Shown here piece by piece: positions 33,203 through 45,000 of a stretch of DNA of 64,000 nucleotides (within the stretch, counting starts at the first letter, position 1; each line of letters starts with the position of its first letter). The stretch spans positions 930,001-994,000 of the forward strand of contig NC_089193.1 in the NCBI RefSeq assembly GCF_947507565.1. The letters run 5' to 3'. The DNA comes from Oscarella lobularis. Lineage: Eukaryota > Porifera > Homoscleromorpha > Homosclerophorida > Oscarellidae. The notes beneath the pieces were generated by a model. That model worked only from the letters and a program-made list of their open reading frames with translations, searched no databases and was not told where the DNA came from. The position numbers were made by a program, and so were the translations under genes.

Positions 33203-36200
33203 ATGGCTGTTACTCAACCGCCTCCTCGAGCAGTTTCTGGTACGTTTCTTCCGTTTCAGTCGACGCCAAACCATCCTTTCTCTAAACAGAACTTGACGTC
33301 GAAAATGTCGCTGATGCCATCGTCGATCTGTGCAAACACTCTCAAGGCGTCGGAGCTGATCTATTTGTCCACTGGCACATATTCGCGTCGAGATTAGGCA
33401 TTTCGTTAGGAGAAGAGCTCAAAATCGAAGAGGATTCTGCCGCTGAGAAAGATCCTCGGAAACGCGGCGAAATCTTGTCGAAACGGCTGGCCCAATGGAT
33501 GCAAATGCACGAAACAAAGATATCTGACGCCGCAGAGTGCGCCTACTTGACTGGCTCTAAAGCGGTCGCGTACGGGTTACTTCGAATGGAACGGGAAGGC
33601 GGTGAGACCACACCTACACGTATGGTTTATCTCACGTGACGACTTTTAGTATAGATGACCAAACTCTAGAGGCGCTTATCAAGGAAAGATTTAGTGTGGT
33701 TGGAAACCTCGCCGACCTTCCTGGGGAAACGTTGCTTCGAATTGTTATTGGAGGAATGCCTTCTTATGGGAGTGGGCGTCGACGACGCCGATGGAAAACG
33801 GTTTTTCAGATCCTTGGAGTCAAAGCAAAGCCGAATCCCTGTAATCCACACAATGTGTGTCGAGAACTTTATAACTGGAACCAAACCGATGACCGCAACC
33901 CTCTTGTCAAAATGCGCTTACTGTGTGATGCTCTGTGCAGAGTTGGTCACTTTGGTGCAGTCAGGGAACTGGTTCGCGGTAAGTCTACACGATTCGTCAT
34001 TTTCTAAGAAGTCAGCGCAATCTTTTGCAGTTCCAAGTGGTAAAAAGGCCGTTGGCCGTATTCAGCCCAGTGAACCAAGCCTAGCTACCAGCAAGGAGAA
34101 GAAATCCCAGAAAATGCTATCACCTGCGAAACACTTGCCATGTGTCTCGGCTGGAACACTCATTCAAGTTCCCAATGAGAATAGGCATCTAGTTGGCAGA
34201 GAGGATGACGTCAAAATTTTATCACAACTGCTAGAAAAATCGCGTCTCGTTGTCGTACACGGCTTGCCCGGAATAGGAAAAACGTCTTTGGCTATTAACC
34301 TTGCTCATGCCGTCCGCAATGAGTACAATGGCATTGCGTTCATTAAGTGCTCTAGTTCGTCTGCGTTTGAGAGCTCCCTGACCGCAATCTGCAGGAGCAT
34401 TGACAAGTCCAACGTACCTGAATCTCTCTGTCAATCGGAGTTGCTTGAATACATGAAGCATTGGCTGACACACGACGAAAAGAGGAAACTGCTTATTTTT
34501 GACGGATTGAGAGACGTTGCGCCCGACGTCAAAGACGTATCTGACAAAATAGAAGCCCTCCTTGCTACAGAAAGTTCAAACAGGCCTAGTTGCCTCTTCG
34601 CCGCCCGAAAAGAAGTCAGAAAAATCGGAAATTTGAGAATCGAGGAGGTGTACGATCTAAAAAAGCTAACGGAAGAGAACGTTGTAGACATGCTGATTGA
34701 AAGATGTGAAGCCAGCAGAGACGACGAAGAGGAAGTAAGAGCTGCTACCGAAATAGCTAAACTAGTAAAAATTCCTCACCTTGTTGATCTAACGGCAAAC
34801 GCTATAAAGAAAAAAGGCGTTTTAATTTCGACATATTGGAAGTATATGAAGCTGAAGGGAGGATTTCGTGTCTTTAATGACACTGAAGAAGACCTCGAAG
34901 CAAAACAAGTTTATAAGGACATCATTTCTGAAAACGCAAGTACCAAGGCTCTTCGAGAATTGTTAGTGGTCTTTGCTCTTACCGATTGCCCAGAACTTGT
35001 ACCTGTAGATTTGTTTGCAATCGGCGGTAATAAACTTCCTGATTGCGCCCTTAGAGATGAGTATGAAGAGGAAAAGAGGTCGTACCGTTTGAGCCGAGAT
35101 GAAACAGCCGACGAGGCAAATACCATTTGCACGATGGTGTTTACAGGGCTGCTCTTGGAGCTGCAAAAATCCCACCTGATTTCCTACGATTCAAAAACAG
35201 GTACCGCTTGGATGCATTCAGCAATAAGCGAAGAAGTACTGGAACTGGCTGAAACTGAAAGCGAATGGGAGAATTGCAAGCCTAAACGTGGACTGGATAT
35301 ACTATCCAGCCTACTAACAACGACATTTGAAGCTGACAGAACAGACAAAACCCCTGTGTACGAGGCTTTAGTACCTCACACTTTCAGATTCATAGCGAAC
35401 ATGAAACGGCGCCAACTTTCTGTTAGCTCCCGTCTTCAATTGAACGTGGGGAAAATGACGTCTCTGTTAGGCCGCTTTAAGGAAGCAAAGGATCTTTTAG
35501 AAAAGTGCAAAGATCTATGTGAAGGCGAAAATGATGACTTTAGAGGCAAAACTTTGCTTCATCTTGGAACTGTTTATCGACGGCTGGGATATCTGCCCAA
35601 GGCGGAGCGCCTTCTACGTGAAGCGTGTGAAATGTGGAAACAGAAAGGCGATTCTCCTGTTAAACTTGGAGAAGCGAAAATGGCGTATGCCGAAGTGTTA
35701 ATGGATGCTAGCGAGTTTCGAAAAGCGTACACTTTGCTGAAGGAAATAAAAGAAGAGAACGTTAGTGACCTTGGAAATTATTACGGAAACATGGGATGGG
35801 CTTGCTACGATCTTCAAAAGTACAGAAAGGCTATAGAACGGTTTGCTACAGCTCTCGAAAAGTCAGGACATAGAAATGAATATAGACATGGCTTATTCAT
35901 TGCATATCAACGTTTGGCAAAAGCCGCCGACTTTCTTAAAACGTACGAATTTTCGACGCGAAGTGATGTAATAGTGGACGAATTTGAAAGCTATCTACAA
36001 GAATGTTACGAAGCAGAAACGAATGTACGAGCTAAACGCGGTCCTAGTCACCGATACGTCGCATTTTTACAACGTGCGATTTCTCGCCTTTATCTTCAAC
36101 TTTCTCAGTTTTTTCCTACCTTTGACAGCATCCCAGTTTCTTCTCTTACTAAGGCCTTTCGACTGGCCTTAGATTCTTTAGAAAGCGAAATCAAAATCTT

Positions 36201-36558
36201 GGGAAAGCAACACCATAAGGTTGCAAAATCATGTGATATTATCGCACAAGTGTGCTATTCTTTAAGGGGATATGACATTCCTAAATTGGAGAAGTGCCAG
36301 ACGCTGGCTTTGGAAAGAGCCATTTTCAACTGTAAGAAGATAGGATGCGACAAATTTCCAGCTGTTGAGAAAATGATTGAGGATTTTTCGCGAAGACGTG
36401 GTGCCCTAGCTGAGCCCCAACGTAGCGCCCCAGCTGAGCGTCGACCCCGAGAAGATTACTTGGACTTAGATTCTTCTCTGAAAGCATTAGTGAAGAAAGC
36501 AACGAAATTCCTTTCAAAGCAAGACGATATAACGTTAAGTGAAAACGTTAGAACATAA
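33203..36558 (+). CDS. NLR-like receptor 2: two Death-like domains, NB-ARC, TPR
   Basis: Exons 33203-33239, 33290-33601, 33655-33978 and 34031-36558 total 3201 nt, or 1066 aa. Exon phases equal those of NLR gene 1 (1, 1, 1). Exon 2 is Death-like (IFASRLGISLGEELKI, LSKRLAQWMQMH). Exon 3 is the second Death-like domain (LPGETLLRIVIGGMP, MRLLCDALCRVGHFGAVREL). Exon 4 adds a basic linker and then the NB-ARC: P-loop GLPGIGKTSLAI (about residue 300), Walker B LLIFDGLRDV, and KIPHLVDLTANAI. TPR pairs follow (LLGRFKEAKDLLEKC, TVYRRLGYLPKAERLLREA). It is clearly diverged from genes 1 and 3, so it is an older paralog. The exon 3 acceptor at 33654 was chosen because the alternative AG four to five bases upstream puts a TAG in frame. 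Confidence 0.9.
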
Positions 36559-36587
36559 ACTGCACTACTAAATTGCACTTGTAAATG

Positions 36588-37372
36588 AATGTCTAAGTGT
36601 GGTGGCATGATACGCTCTTGGGCTAATGAACTGGATGATCTAACGAATTTTAGCACTTGAAAATTATCTTAATAAAACTAATAAATTATTTTACACTTGA
36701 TCCCACGGCTGTCTGCTAGTGAAGACAGATCAGAAGCGGCTGATTTTTACGTAGATTGAAGCCTATCTAATAAGGGCTACACTGATTCAAAAGAGAAAAA
36801 GACGGAGAAGGGTCGAGAAGTCCGGCCGATGAAATTGTTAGATAGAAAAGGGCCTGGAAACGCCACACATTCTATACCAAGAAGAGCGTTCGCGTTTTAG
36901 CAAACTATCGAGAAGAGCTTCATTGCAATCAAAACGCAGTGAAAAACGATCCACGAACATAAAGTCATGGGAGGATTCTCTCCCGTTGCAGGTTTGAAGA
37001 AACGGAGTGACGCCTTCCTCCGACAGACTGCTGCACAGGGTCTGAAAACTCTAATGTCTCTTAGAAGTATATGAAAATATATAGGTACGTAACAAAGCTT
37101 TATCTATGTTCATTTAGGTATCAGATTCTAAGTGTGATGTCGTGATGCGCCGTTGGGCTGACGAACTGGATGATTTAACAAATTTTGAGCAGATTGTGCA
37201 CAGATGCTCTTGAAAAATATCTAGCAGAATTGGTAGAACATTTAATAATTTTGATCCCACGGCTGACAGTGGAGACAGATACGAAGCTGCTGATTCTGGA
37301 AAGGATTAGAGCCTATCTAATAAGGGCTATAGTACACTGATGCAGAAGAGAAGAAGAATCGAGAAGGGCATC
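36588..37372. repeat. Diverged direct duplication of about 230-250 bp
   Basis: Block 36588-36815 and block 37122-37372 share long stretches: TCTAAGTGTGNTG, GAACTGGATGAT, TTGATCCCACGGCTG, and GCCTATCTAATAAGGGCTA, ending near GAGAAGGG. Substitutions and small indels separate them. Their origin could be a 3' flank copied along with NLR duplications. Confidence 0.7.
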
Positions 37373-37699
37373 CTCTGGCCCATGAAATCGAAAGAAGGCG
37401 GCGATACTGGCTTTCGAAATGAAGTGGTGTCCTTTAAAAGTGCTGAGGATGACAACGACGATGAGAGGGAGAGGGAGGCGGAGGGACACTAGTCTACTGG
37501 TGGAGTTTCCGGCCGTAGTCCTGGGCTCTTCCTCCTTCGTAGGTTTTCTAGGATAGAGCAAAGCACAGCGATTGTGATAGCGCGCGAAAGCTTGCTTTGA
37601 GGGATCGCTTAGAGGCGAGCGGATGGCGAGAATAAAGAGATCGTCCTCGTTTTCCATACGTTCGTCAGCCGCGCGCGCGCTACGTGCAGCTGACGTCAT
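37313..37699 (-). CDS. Hypothetical 128-aa frame, weak
   Basis: Starts MTSAARSARAADERMENEDD and contains one hydrophobic stretch, LPLPLIVVVIL. Its C-terminal third lies within the duplicated block, whose sister copy carries stops in the same frame. I see no domain; it may not be a gene. Confidence 0.15.
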   Translation of the reverse strand: MTSAARSARAADERMENEDDLFILAIRSPLSDPSKQAFARYHNRCALLYPRKPTKEEEPRTTAGNSTSRLVSLRLPLPLIVVVILSTFKGHHFISKASIAAFFRFHGPEDALLDSSSLLHQCTIALIR

Positions 37700-37802
37700 T
37701 TTGTCCGACTCCGATTTAATTAAACTTAATTTTAATCTCGAAGGTGTTGTAGAGAGTGCAGGACGGTTTGGGAAATCAGGAAGAGATGACTAAAACAAGC
37801 AG

Positions 37803-40800
37803 AAGAAAGTGTGGTTTACGTACTGGTTTACCACTCAGGACCCGGACAGACAAATGTCACGTGTCCTCTTCCATCTACCACGAATTGAGTACTTCTCATG
37901 GCGGATTCCAGATGGACTCGTTTCGATTGTGTCGCAAACGAACTTGTGCCCCTTCTCGCTATATAGCGCTCTCAATGATCGTGGAGCATCGCTTCTCGAT
38001 GATCTCCTCTCAAGCGACTGCATTGTATTTCTCCAGTACGAAGGACTTCGCCTGTTTTTAGTCAACCAGACTCGTTCACTAGAAAATGTAGCTCGGGAAT
38101 TGTTCAGTGTAATGAGGTCACGTCATGGTTCAAAGCCGTACAATTCCTTCTGCGCTGTTCTGCGAACGTTGCGAGGCGGAGGAGATTTGTACACCAGAAT
38201 TAGTAGTCTAAGTCACGACTCTAACAGGGGAAGCGATGAATCTGTCCCTCTGAACGAGGAAACTTCTGACCATCCTTCGGAAAATTTCACGACAATGCTG
38301 AAGATTGCATATGTAATTGTTGACGTTCACACGGATCTTCGAAACGTGTGGGAACCCAATCGCGAGTCTGCAACTCACATAATTAAGACGTGCACTAGAT
38401 CAGCGTTACCTGGACGAGATATCAAAATTGAGCCAGCGTATGTGTCAAGTATGACTACCGTTACTGGAAAAGAATCGACGAGTCGTAGCTCCTGTTTTCG
38501 TCTCGCCGCGCGTTTTCGCATTCCTATTGACCGAGACAAGTGCCTGCTTCGAATTTCACTGCCAAAGACCACGGAAGAGATTTTTAGAAAATGTAGAGAT
38601 GATCTCCTTGGGAGAATGTCAAATCTTTTCAAGATTGAAATAAGAAAAATTGACATCTTTCAAGGAAGCTGTTTTGTTCATCTGACTCTTACCGGAAAAG
38701 GATTTATTAATTTCATCTGCGGCTTACACGCTCCTAATAATTTTGTTCATCTAATTACCTTTGATTCTCACGCACAAATTCAAATCGGCTCTCTTCCACC
38801 AGTCGAGCTGTCTGTTTTACTTCGCAATGGACAACCGCAGCCAGTTTGTAAAGCATTGTCCGTCCTTCAAGAGGTACAACGAGCTACAGATTAGGGTAAC
38901 TCTGTAATAGGCTTTTACACATAGAAAAGATTTCCCTTTCGTTCATCAAACTCAGTTGCTGCTGCTCTTGATATCGCTGATGGTGACTTAGCTTTCGCAC
39001 GAAAGAAACTCAAAGTGATGAAGTCTACTGAAAGAAGTACTTTAGTTTTTCAAAATAATAGTTAATCAGCTACGTTCTGACTGTTTATGTAGTCAATGGT
39101 CGGGAGCAATGTGAAAGATACGACCCTTTACTCGCAGACAAAGCTGAGACACTGCGGAACAGAATAAGCTATCTTAGGGGAATACAAACGGTATGCTGCA
39201 AAAATTACAAAAAATCTAACGAGAAATTCAAAACGTAGGGGATTCAAAGCAAAAATGCAATGATAAGGACGAAGCTCCTCGATACTTCTAAACACTTCCG
39301 TGAAATCCGAAATCTTGCTTATCAAGGTAAATAGTGCATGTGATACATCACATTACATTACTATGCAGTACGTGACGGATTTATAGCTTCGAAAAGTGCT
39401 CAATCACCAATGTGGGCAAGTGAGGAAGGAAAGGCAAAATACTTTTCGTTCGGAACGCTCATTGAAGTTCCTAAAGAAGACAAGCATCTAGTTGGCAGAG
39501 ACGAAGACGTTAGAAAATTGAGAAAATATTTAGAGCACAATCATCTCGTTCTTGTTCACGGCTTGCCAGGAATAGGGAAAACATCCTTGGTGACTAAACT
39601 AGCTCATGAAGTTTGCAGCGAGTACGGCGCTGTTGTGTTTATAAACTGCTCCAGCTCTTCCGTTTTTGGCAATTCCCTGACTAAAATTTGTAGAAGCGTG
39701 GACCAACAAAAGGTGCTTAAGTCTGTTAGTCAATCTGAGTTGATTGAATACATGAGGTACTGGCTGACGCATCAGGAAGAAAAGACGTTGCTTATTTTCG
39801 ACGGTTTGAACGACGTTGAACAGGAATCCAAAGACGTGTCTACAAAAATTGAAGCTCTCCTTCTTTCAGACATTTCTGATCAAGTGTTTTGCCTCTTTAC
39901 CTCTCGAAAAGAAGTGGAGAAAATAGAAAATCTACGTGTTCACCAGGTTTACCATTTAGAACCGCTCAACAAAGCAGAGGTGGCGAACATGCTTATTGAG
40001 AGATGTGGAGCTAGCAATAAAGATCAAAAGGAAAGAGAAGCAGCCGCTCTCATAGCTACTAGAGTTGGGGGAATTCCCCTGCTTGTTGATTTAACAGCAA
40101 ACGCAATTATTAAACGAACAGGCGTTCCTCTTTCCGTTTACTGGGATAATATGAAGCTAAAGAAAGAAGTTCGTCTGCTTGATAGAACTGAAGAAGGTTA
40201 TAAGAAAACAAGGCAACTCTACAGACAAATAATTACGGAAAACGCCAATACACCGGCTCTTAAAGAATTACTGCTCGTGTTTGCTTTATCTGATTATCCA
40301 GAGCCTCTTCCTGTCGATTTATTTGCCATGGGCGGTAGAAACCTTCCTGATTGCGCTCTAAAAAAGGAATACCGCAAGGAGAAAATGAAATATTCGGTAC
40401 CCGAAAATGAAACAAACGAAGACGCTTTTACCATTCTCACAATGATGTATACGAGGCTGCTCTTGGAACTGCAAAAATCTCACCTAATTTACTACAACTA
40501 CACTAAACGTTCTGCGTGGATGCACTCTGCAATAAGCGAAGAAATACAAGAATTGGCTAAAAGTGAATGGAAGGACTGCGCGCCTGAAGGTCTTGGACTA
40601 AATATCCTATCGAGCCTGCTCACAACGACGTATGAAGCTGAAAGAACAGATAAATCTCTAGTGTACGAGGCTTTGGTTCCTCACACATTCAAATTCATAG
40701 CGAATATGGATCAGCAAAAACGCCTAGTCAACCCTCATCTTTTATTAAACGTCGGCAAATTGACGTCACTGCTTGGTCGTTTTGAAGAAGCAAAAGATCT

Positions 40801-41830
40801 TTTAGAAAGGTGTGAGAAGCTCTGTCAAAATGAAAAAAATGACTTCAGAGGTAAAACATTGCTGAACCTTGGCACTGTTTACCGCCGGTTGGGGCTACTC
40901 TCTGATGCAGAACGCCTCCTACTCGAAGCCCGTGGAGTATGGGAAGGCAGTTCTTCTTCTTCTTCTCAACTTAGAGAAGCAGATACGGCGTACGCGGACG
41001 TGCTAATGGACGTGAGCGAGTTCCAGAAGGCCTACACATTGCTAGAGGAAATCAGGCTAGAAAACGTCACTGACTTCGGAACCTATTACGGAAGCAAGGG
41101 AAGAGCCTGTTTCGGTCTTAAAAAGTACACTGAAACAATACAGTGGTTCAATAAGGCTCTTAAACAATTAAAGGATACAAATGAATACAAGCACGGATTA
41201 TTCAATGCATACGTTCAGTTGGCAGAAGCCGCTAAACATCGGCCTGACTGTGCTGCTTTTCGGAGACGTTTAGACGAGTGTTATGAAGCGATGGAGAAAG
41301 TAAGATCTACACGCGGTCCAAGTCATCGATATGTTGCTTTTTTTCAACGCGAAATTGCTCGGTTAGAACATCGATTTTCTGAACATTGTTCAACTGAAAG
41401 CGTACTTCCGTCACTTACAAAAGCCTTTCGATTGGCCTTAGACTCTCTAAAGAGCCACATCAAAGTTTTTGGAAAGCAACACCAAAAGGTTGCAAAATCG
41501 TCCGATATTATTGCAAAAGTGTGCAATACCTTAGCTGGGAAAGGATATCACGCTGCTCAATTTAACGAATGCAAACGTCTGGCTTTGAACAGAGCAATTC
41601 GCAACTATGCAATCATCGAATGTGATACGTTTCCAGAAGTTAAGGAAATCCTCAAGGAACTTCACGAAGATACGCTCCGTGAGGACTACATAGGTGAGGG
41701 TCTGGAGAACAGCAGCGGTCACAGTTTAGAAAATATGACAGAATTAGCGATGCAATCAGATGAGCCGCTTGGCGAACTCGGAGAATTACTAAAAAATGCT
41801 CTGGACCTTTATAAAGAAGACGATGACTAA
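37803..41830 (+). CDS. NLR-like receptor 3: CARD-like N-terminus, NB-ARC, TPR (first exon not found)
   Basis: Exons 37803-38847, 38956-39036, 39093-39190, 39239-39326 and 39387-41830 total 3756 nt, or 1251 codons, in one continuous frame. The acceptor of the first listed exon has a good branch site (TGACTAAAAC). That exon has no obvious start, so an upstream exon is missing. Residues about 50-140 look like a CARD (YSALNDRGASLLDDLL, then ENVARELFSVMRSRH and NSFCAVLRTLRGGGDLYTRI). An unrecognised roughly 200-residue beta/alpha segment follows (RISLPKTTEEIFRKC, SCFVHLTLTGKGFINFICGL). The last exon holds P-loop GLPGIGKTSLV, LLIFDGLNDV and TPRs. It differs from NLR gene 1 at only about 35 positions in roughly 790. 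Confidence 0.85.
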
Positions 41831-42069
41831 TTGAAGTGTGAAACAGCGCGCAGCTAGGCAGCTGTACCATAAGCATGATGTGAGATCATGTCCCAAAACC
41901 GCTGCACGACTCTGCCTCAAATGCAAACGGCCGGTAGGAAAGCAGCTAAGTTCTTTTTCGACTCCTTCTCATGGATTTCGATTTTCATGTCCGGGAAATC
42001 AAAAATTCTCCCCTCGCGCATGCGATCAAAGAGTAGACGACCACAGCGCATGTGCGCGATCTCGGAGTC
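41831..42069. other. Short spacer: NLR3 3' end and promoter of the giant gene
   Basis: 239 bp. It must hold both the NLR3 3'UTR and the promoter of the gene starting at 42070. No TATA box seen. An open frame across 41888-42142 is unsupported. Confidence 0.4.
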
Positions 42070-45000
42070 ATGGGCGAAAGAAGCGTCTCTGACTCTCTCG
42101 ATGCTCTTCTCAGCGAATGGACAAGAAAAAGAAAGCCGCTAGATCTTTTTGGAGCTCCGAGAATTGAGCGCTCGTCGCTTTGCGACATGCTCGACGACTT
42201 GCTCCACCTTTTGTCTACTTCCACCGGGCAGTTTTCATCGAAGAACGTCAAAAAGATCGTTAAGTGGCTAATCATACCTGGAGCAAGGAAGACGTTCAAG
42301 TTACCTTCGCCTAAGAGCACGACGGACGAAAGGTGAGCAGAAAGCTAAGAGGGGCGATTCCCGCTTCGCTTACCGCAAGTCGAAAGCGGAAAAATCCCGT
42401 TGTCCTCTTTATCACGCGTGGGTCAGTTGGTGGCTTGTTGCAATGCATCGTTCGCATCGTAGGAAGTATGTGCGCACGTACCGCGACGTATATTCGTGCC
42501 AAAGCTAGCATATTTGAGTATAATCATTACGGTGCAAAGGGCATGTTGAAAGCATGTTTAGCTAAATTTATGCAGCTTTCACAACGTATTCTCTGCTTTG
42601 GCACGGGATCTCGTGCTTTCAATTTACTTCCGTGACGTTCCCCGCTCTGTTTGGTTGAACTGCGCAGTCAGTGGGAGGTACCGTACACTCTCCTACGCGT
42701 CTATAGGCGCCATAGGCGTTTTCTCACTGTCATTCGAGCGCCGAAGACCGTGTGACGGCGTTTTGAAGCGCCGTCAGAGGTTTGAGGTCGCGCGTATGCG
42801 AAAATTAGCCTCAATACTCCAGACCCTCGAGCGTTAATTTGGGGGGGGGGGGGGGGGGGGATTAACAATTTGCGAGAGGGCCTGGATTCACGATTTCCAG
42901 ACGGTCTCCAGCTAGGCGCTGAAGAGGGCCTGGATTCACTGTGTACAAAACGGTAGAAAACCGAGTGCATATATACGGGCATTTTTCTCCACGAATCACC
43001 GACGGAGCAACGGAAGCGGTTTCTCGATCGCGCTACTGCCCCTAGTAAGTGAGTTAGTTAGGACGCTATAGGGAAAACCCCACTTACGATTACGCGCGAA
43101 GATGCCGCTCGTCGCATGCGCGAAACACTAAGGACGTACAACAGTCGTCCTAACGTCGTAACGCACATCTGCGTTTCGATAAACGACGGCCGCGCCCGAA
43201 TCAGCGGCGTGGCGATTGTTCTCCGTTGTTTTTCGCGCCGAAGACGGGTTGTCGCGTGTTCCTTATACCCCGATGCGTGGGAGGATCTAAGGCGCCGCCA
43301 GGGCAATAAATCCCGTATTGCCCGTTGCTACTTGACGACGGGCGTATATATATACGCCCTAGGGCGAATATATGTACGCCCTAGGGCGAATATATATACG
43401 CCCTGGAGCATGTTTTGTCGCTTTTCCCAAAAAGCAGAGCGAATTCTTTCTTCGCGCTAGCCTAAACTACTATTTCGGGAGCTTATAAAGTCGTAGGCAA
43501 GCGCGAAGAGCGAATTCTCCGCTCTTTTTCGCTCTTCGCCGTTGTTTTAGGGAGAAAATCCTTTTCTTTTTGCTTCTTTACTTTTCTTAAATGCCTAAAC
43601 TGAAGCTTTGAACGCTTTTAGAGTCGTAGGCACGTAAAAAAAAAGAAACAAAAAAGAAACAAAAAGAAGATTCGAACCCAAGACACCTAGCTATGCAAGC
43701 GCAACCCCCACCCACCCAGCCACCGCAACCCAGCACACCAGAACGCCCCAACACCGGAGTTTTATTAGCTGAGCGGGGTATAAGTGGGTTATTACATGGG
43801 GGAAAACTCGGGCAATATGGGCTTTATCGGACCCTCCACCCTCGCGGAAACCTTGATAATTGACCCTCGCTTCGCTCGGGCAATTATCGCGGTTCCCTCG
43901 GGTGTCGGGTCCGATAAATCCCATATTGCCCTCGCCCCCATGTAATAACCTATATTTAACCGTCATTCACGTCTCTAATATTCCTCAGCTCCTCTTTCAG
44001 CGGAGGGGCGGAGTAGGTTTCTCATGACTCACCTAGGGCACTAGCGAATCAGCGATCGAGCAACCGCTCCTGTTGCTCGATCGGTGATTGATCGATCTGG
44101 AGAAAAACACGCGTACCATGTATGTATGCATTTGTCAGCGCCCGCCCCGCCCACGCATTTTAGCGCTAGAGAGGGCCTGTGGCGTGAGCCACGGGGGGCG
44201 AGAGGGGCACGCGCACCCAATAAAAACGAACATTTCAAAATTTATTTTCCTTTAATCCGTAAATAGAGATACTTTAGAATAGAGATACTTTAGCACGTCG
44301 ATTGTTTATTCTGAACGCTTAGCTGACGGATTAGGAACTTCCTTATAGTGATATGTTAAATATTAAAAATAAAGAGCAACCGGAAGCGCCAAAATTAATT
44401 GAAATTGGGCTGCAAGGGGCGTGGTCGCAAAAGTTTTTTTTGGCGCCTGCGCACCCAATCTTTCCTCTCTCCACACAGATCACGCAGATCACGCAGATCA
44501 CGTGATTTTTGGAGCCCACGGGGAGACTTCAGACGTTTTGGATCCGTGGGAGACTCCAGACCAATTAGTGCACACGCACACAGATTGAGCGCGGACCTAA
44601 CTTCGTTAATTAACTAATGTAACTTCTCCTAATTGGCAGTCCTACAGTACTCGACAATACGGTCGCGGAAGTCAGTAAACGAATGAAATATCTTAGCCTA
44701 TTTCACGCGTGTACCGACATCGTTGCGCGAGCGTTGAAACGCTTGAAAGGGGTCTGCCCGAGCTGTTTCGCTCAATCGTTGAAGTTCTCTGTACTGATAG
44801 CCAGCGACATGTAATTTTTACGCGAAGATCTAAATGAAAAGGCACGCCGGAAATCATCGAGCCTTCGATTTACATAGGAACCTGGTGCAGTGTGCGTTAT
44901 AACTAAATTACTCGTAGCGAAATTTAGGTCTGCGTGTGTCCTAATTTGTCTGGAGCCTCTCTCGGCTCACGCAATCTCTACAGAGTGCGTTCTGACCCTC

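Larger units (their letters stand above)
36559..37802. other. Intergenic region with a diverged tandem duplication
   Basis: Holds an AATAAA at 36671 (probable NLR2 poly(A) signal), the duplicated block described separately, and a minus-strand frame at 37313-37699. The missing first exon of NLR gene 3 may be here. Confidence 0.45.

Noticed and set aside
36967-37038. Candidate first exon of NLR gene 3 (MGGFSPVAGLKKRSDAFLRQ)
   Set aside because: Its best donor gives phase 1, while the following acceptor needs phase 0.
43340-43405. CRISPR-like array
   Set aside because: Units are contiguous palindromes without spacers, and the genome is eukaryotic.
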